Source of the DNA: Candidatus Zixiibacteriota bacterium
GTDB taxonomy: Bacteria; SM23-81; DAOVCL01
Direction of reading: 5' to 3'
Assembly: GCA_030670005.1 (NCBI GenBank)
Contig: DAOVCL010000116.1
Coordinates: 1-6,540, forward strand
DNA: 6,540 nt
A program made the translations under genes and the position numbers. How positions within the stretch are numbered: the stretch's first letter is position 1; each line of letters starts with the position of its first letter. This document shows, one piece after another, positions 6,323 through 6,540 of this stretch. The notes under the pieces were generated by a model. The model saw nothing but the letters and a program-made list of their open reading frames with translations. It searched no databases and was not told the DNA's origin.

Positions 6323-6350
6323 GGTTTAGCGAACTAAGCCATTTTATCTT
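6323..6350 (+). terminator. Rho-independent terminator of the secreted-protein gene
   Basis: One base after the TGA stop, GGTTTAG (6323-6329) pairs with CTAAGCC (6334-6340) around a CGAA loop. All seven positions pair, one as G-T wobble. The T-rich tract ATTTTATCTT follows at once. The U-tract is interrupted, so termination may be incomplete. Confidence 0.65.
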
Positions 6351-6540
6351 GGATGGTAGCAGAATCTTGAGGGCTTAGCTGGCAGTAACGAAGATAGTGA
6401 CCCTTGCCGGCGTTACGAGCACCCCACCCTGGCTAAGATCTCTCTCCGGGGTTATCTCCTCCTCCCCTTGGGAGGTGGTGATAGCTTTCGACCAAATGAG
6501 AGGGAGGGAATGGTTATAATCGAAAAACATTTAAATCAAC
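6351..6540. other. Intergenic tail with nested inverted repeats and a long hairpin; no convincing gene
   Basis: CTTAGC (6374-6379) can pair with GCTAAG (6432-6437), enclosing GTAACG (6385-6390) with CGTTAC (6411-6416). A separate 35-nt hairpin runs from 6451 to 6485: CCTCCC 6461-6466 pairs with GGGAGG 6470-6475 around CTT, and the stem extends outward to GTTATC/GATAGC with two T-T mismatches. No proper T-run follows the long hairpin. An isolated TATAAT occurs at 6515-6520 without a suitable -35 box, and an ATG at 6510 opens ten codons to the edge. The segment may be the control region or leader of a gene beyond the window, or an intergenic repeat; I cannot tell which. Confidence 0.4.

Noticed and set aside
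6375..6530. 51-codon minus-strand open frame in the right-hand intergenic region
   Set aside because: There is no Shine-Dalgarno sequence before its ATG, no recognisable motif, and the same bases are open in two plus-strand frames too, so openness is not informative.
6510..6540. Possible start of a further plus-strand gene at ATG 6510
   Set aside because: Only ten codons are visible. The GGAGG is 2 nt from the ATG, and the same bases contain TATAAT at 6515-6520, so it may be promoter rather than coding sequence.

Overview
The window looks like a stretch of a bacterial chromosome, most likely from an uncultivated, probably diderm lineage. The reasons are a secreted multidomain protein ending in a FlgD-type Ig-like domain with a conserved-looking C-terminal tail (a style common in KSB1, WOR-3, Cloacimonadota and Zixibacteria type genomes), a lipoprotein substrate-binding protein, many AGG/AGA and ATA codons, and moderate GC that is visibly higher in the transporter genes than in the secreted-protein gene. 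The phylum assignment is inference; there is no rRNA or other marker gene in the window.

Layout. Bases 1-72 (minus strand) hold the first 24 codons of a pyruvate kinase gene that runs off the left edge. It has a near-perfect sigma70-type promoter (TTGACT-N17-TATAAT) at 175-147 on the minus strand. A second promoter (TTGACT-N17-TATTAA with an extended -10 TG) at 201-229 points right, and a perfect 6+6 bp palindrome at 175-191 lies between the two -35 boxes. The predicted rightward transcript begins at about 236, exactly where a roughly 120-nt segment with strong folding potential begins (236-359).

Bases 413-3482 are a compact operon for an ABC importer of the carbohydrate/glycerol-3-phosphate (UgpA-UgpE-UgpB-like, COG1175-COG0395-COG1653) type: two permeases overlapping by 8 bp, then a lipoprotein binding protein 9 bp downstream. 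No ATPase gene is present, so the importer must use an ATPase encoded elsewhere.

A new promoter (TTGACA-N17-TTTATT, 3491-3519) separates the operon from a 914-residue secreted protein (3577-6321) made of tandem OB-fold-like and beta-sandwich modules. A module set is duplicated within it, and no catalytic domain is visible. A rho-independent terminator follows directly (6323-6350). The last ~190 bases hold no convincing gene, but they contain nested inverted repeats and a long imperfect hairpin.

Working together (inference): sugar or polyol-phosphate uptake and the last step of glycolysis share a divergent control region, so they may be co-regulated by one factor binding the central palindrome. 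The secreted protein appears to be an independent transcription unit.
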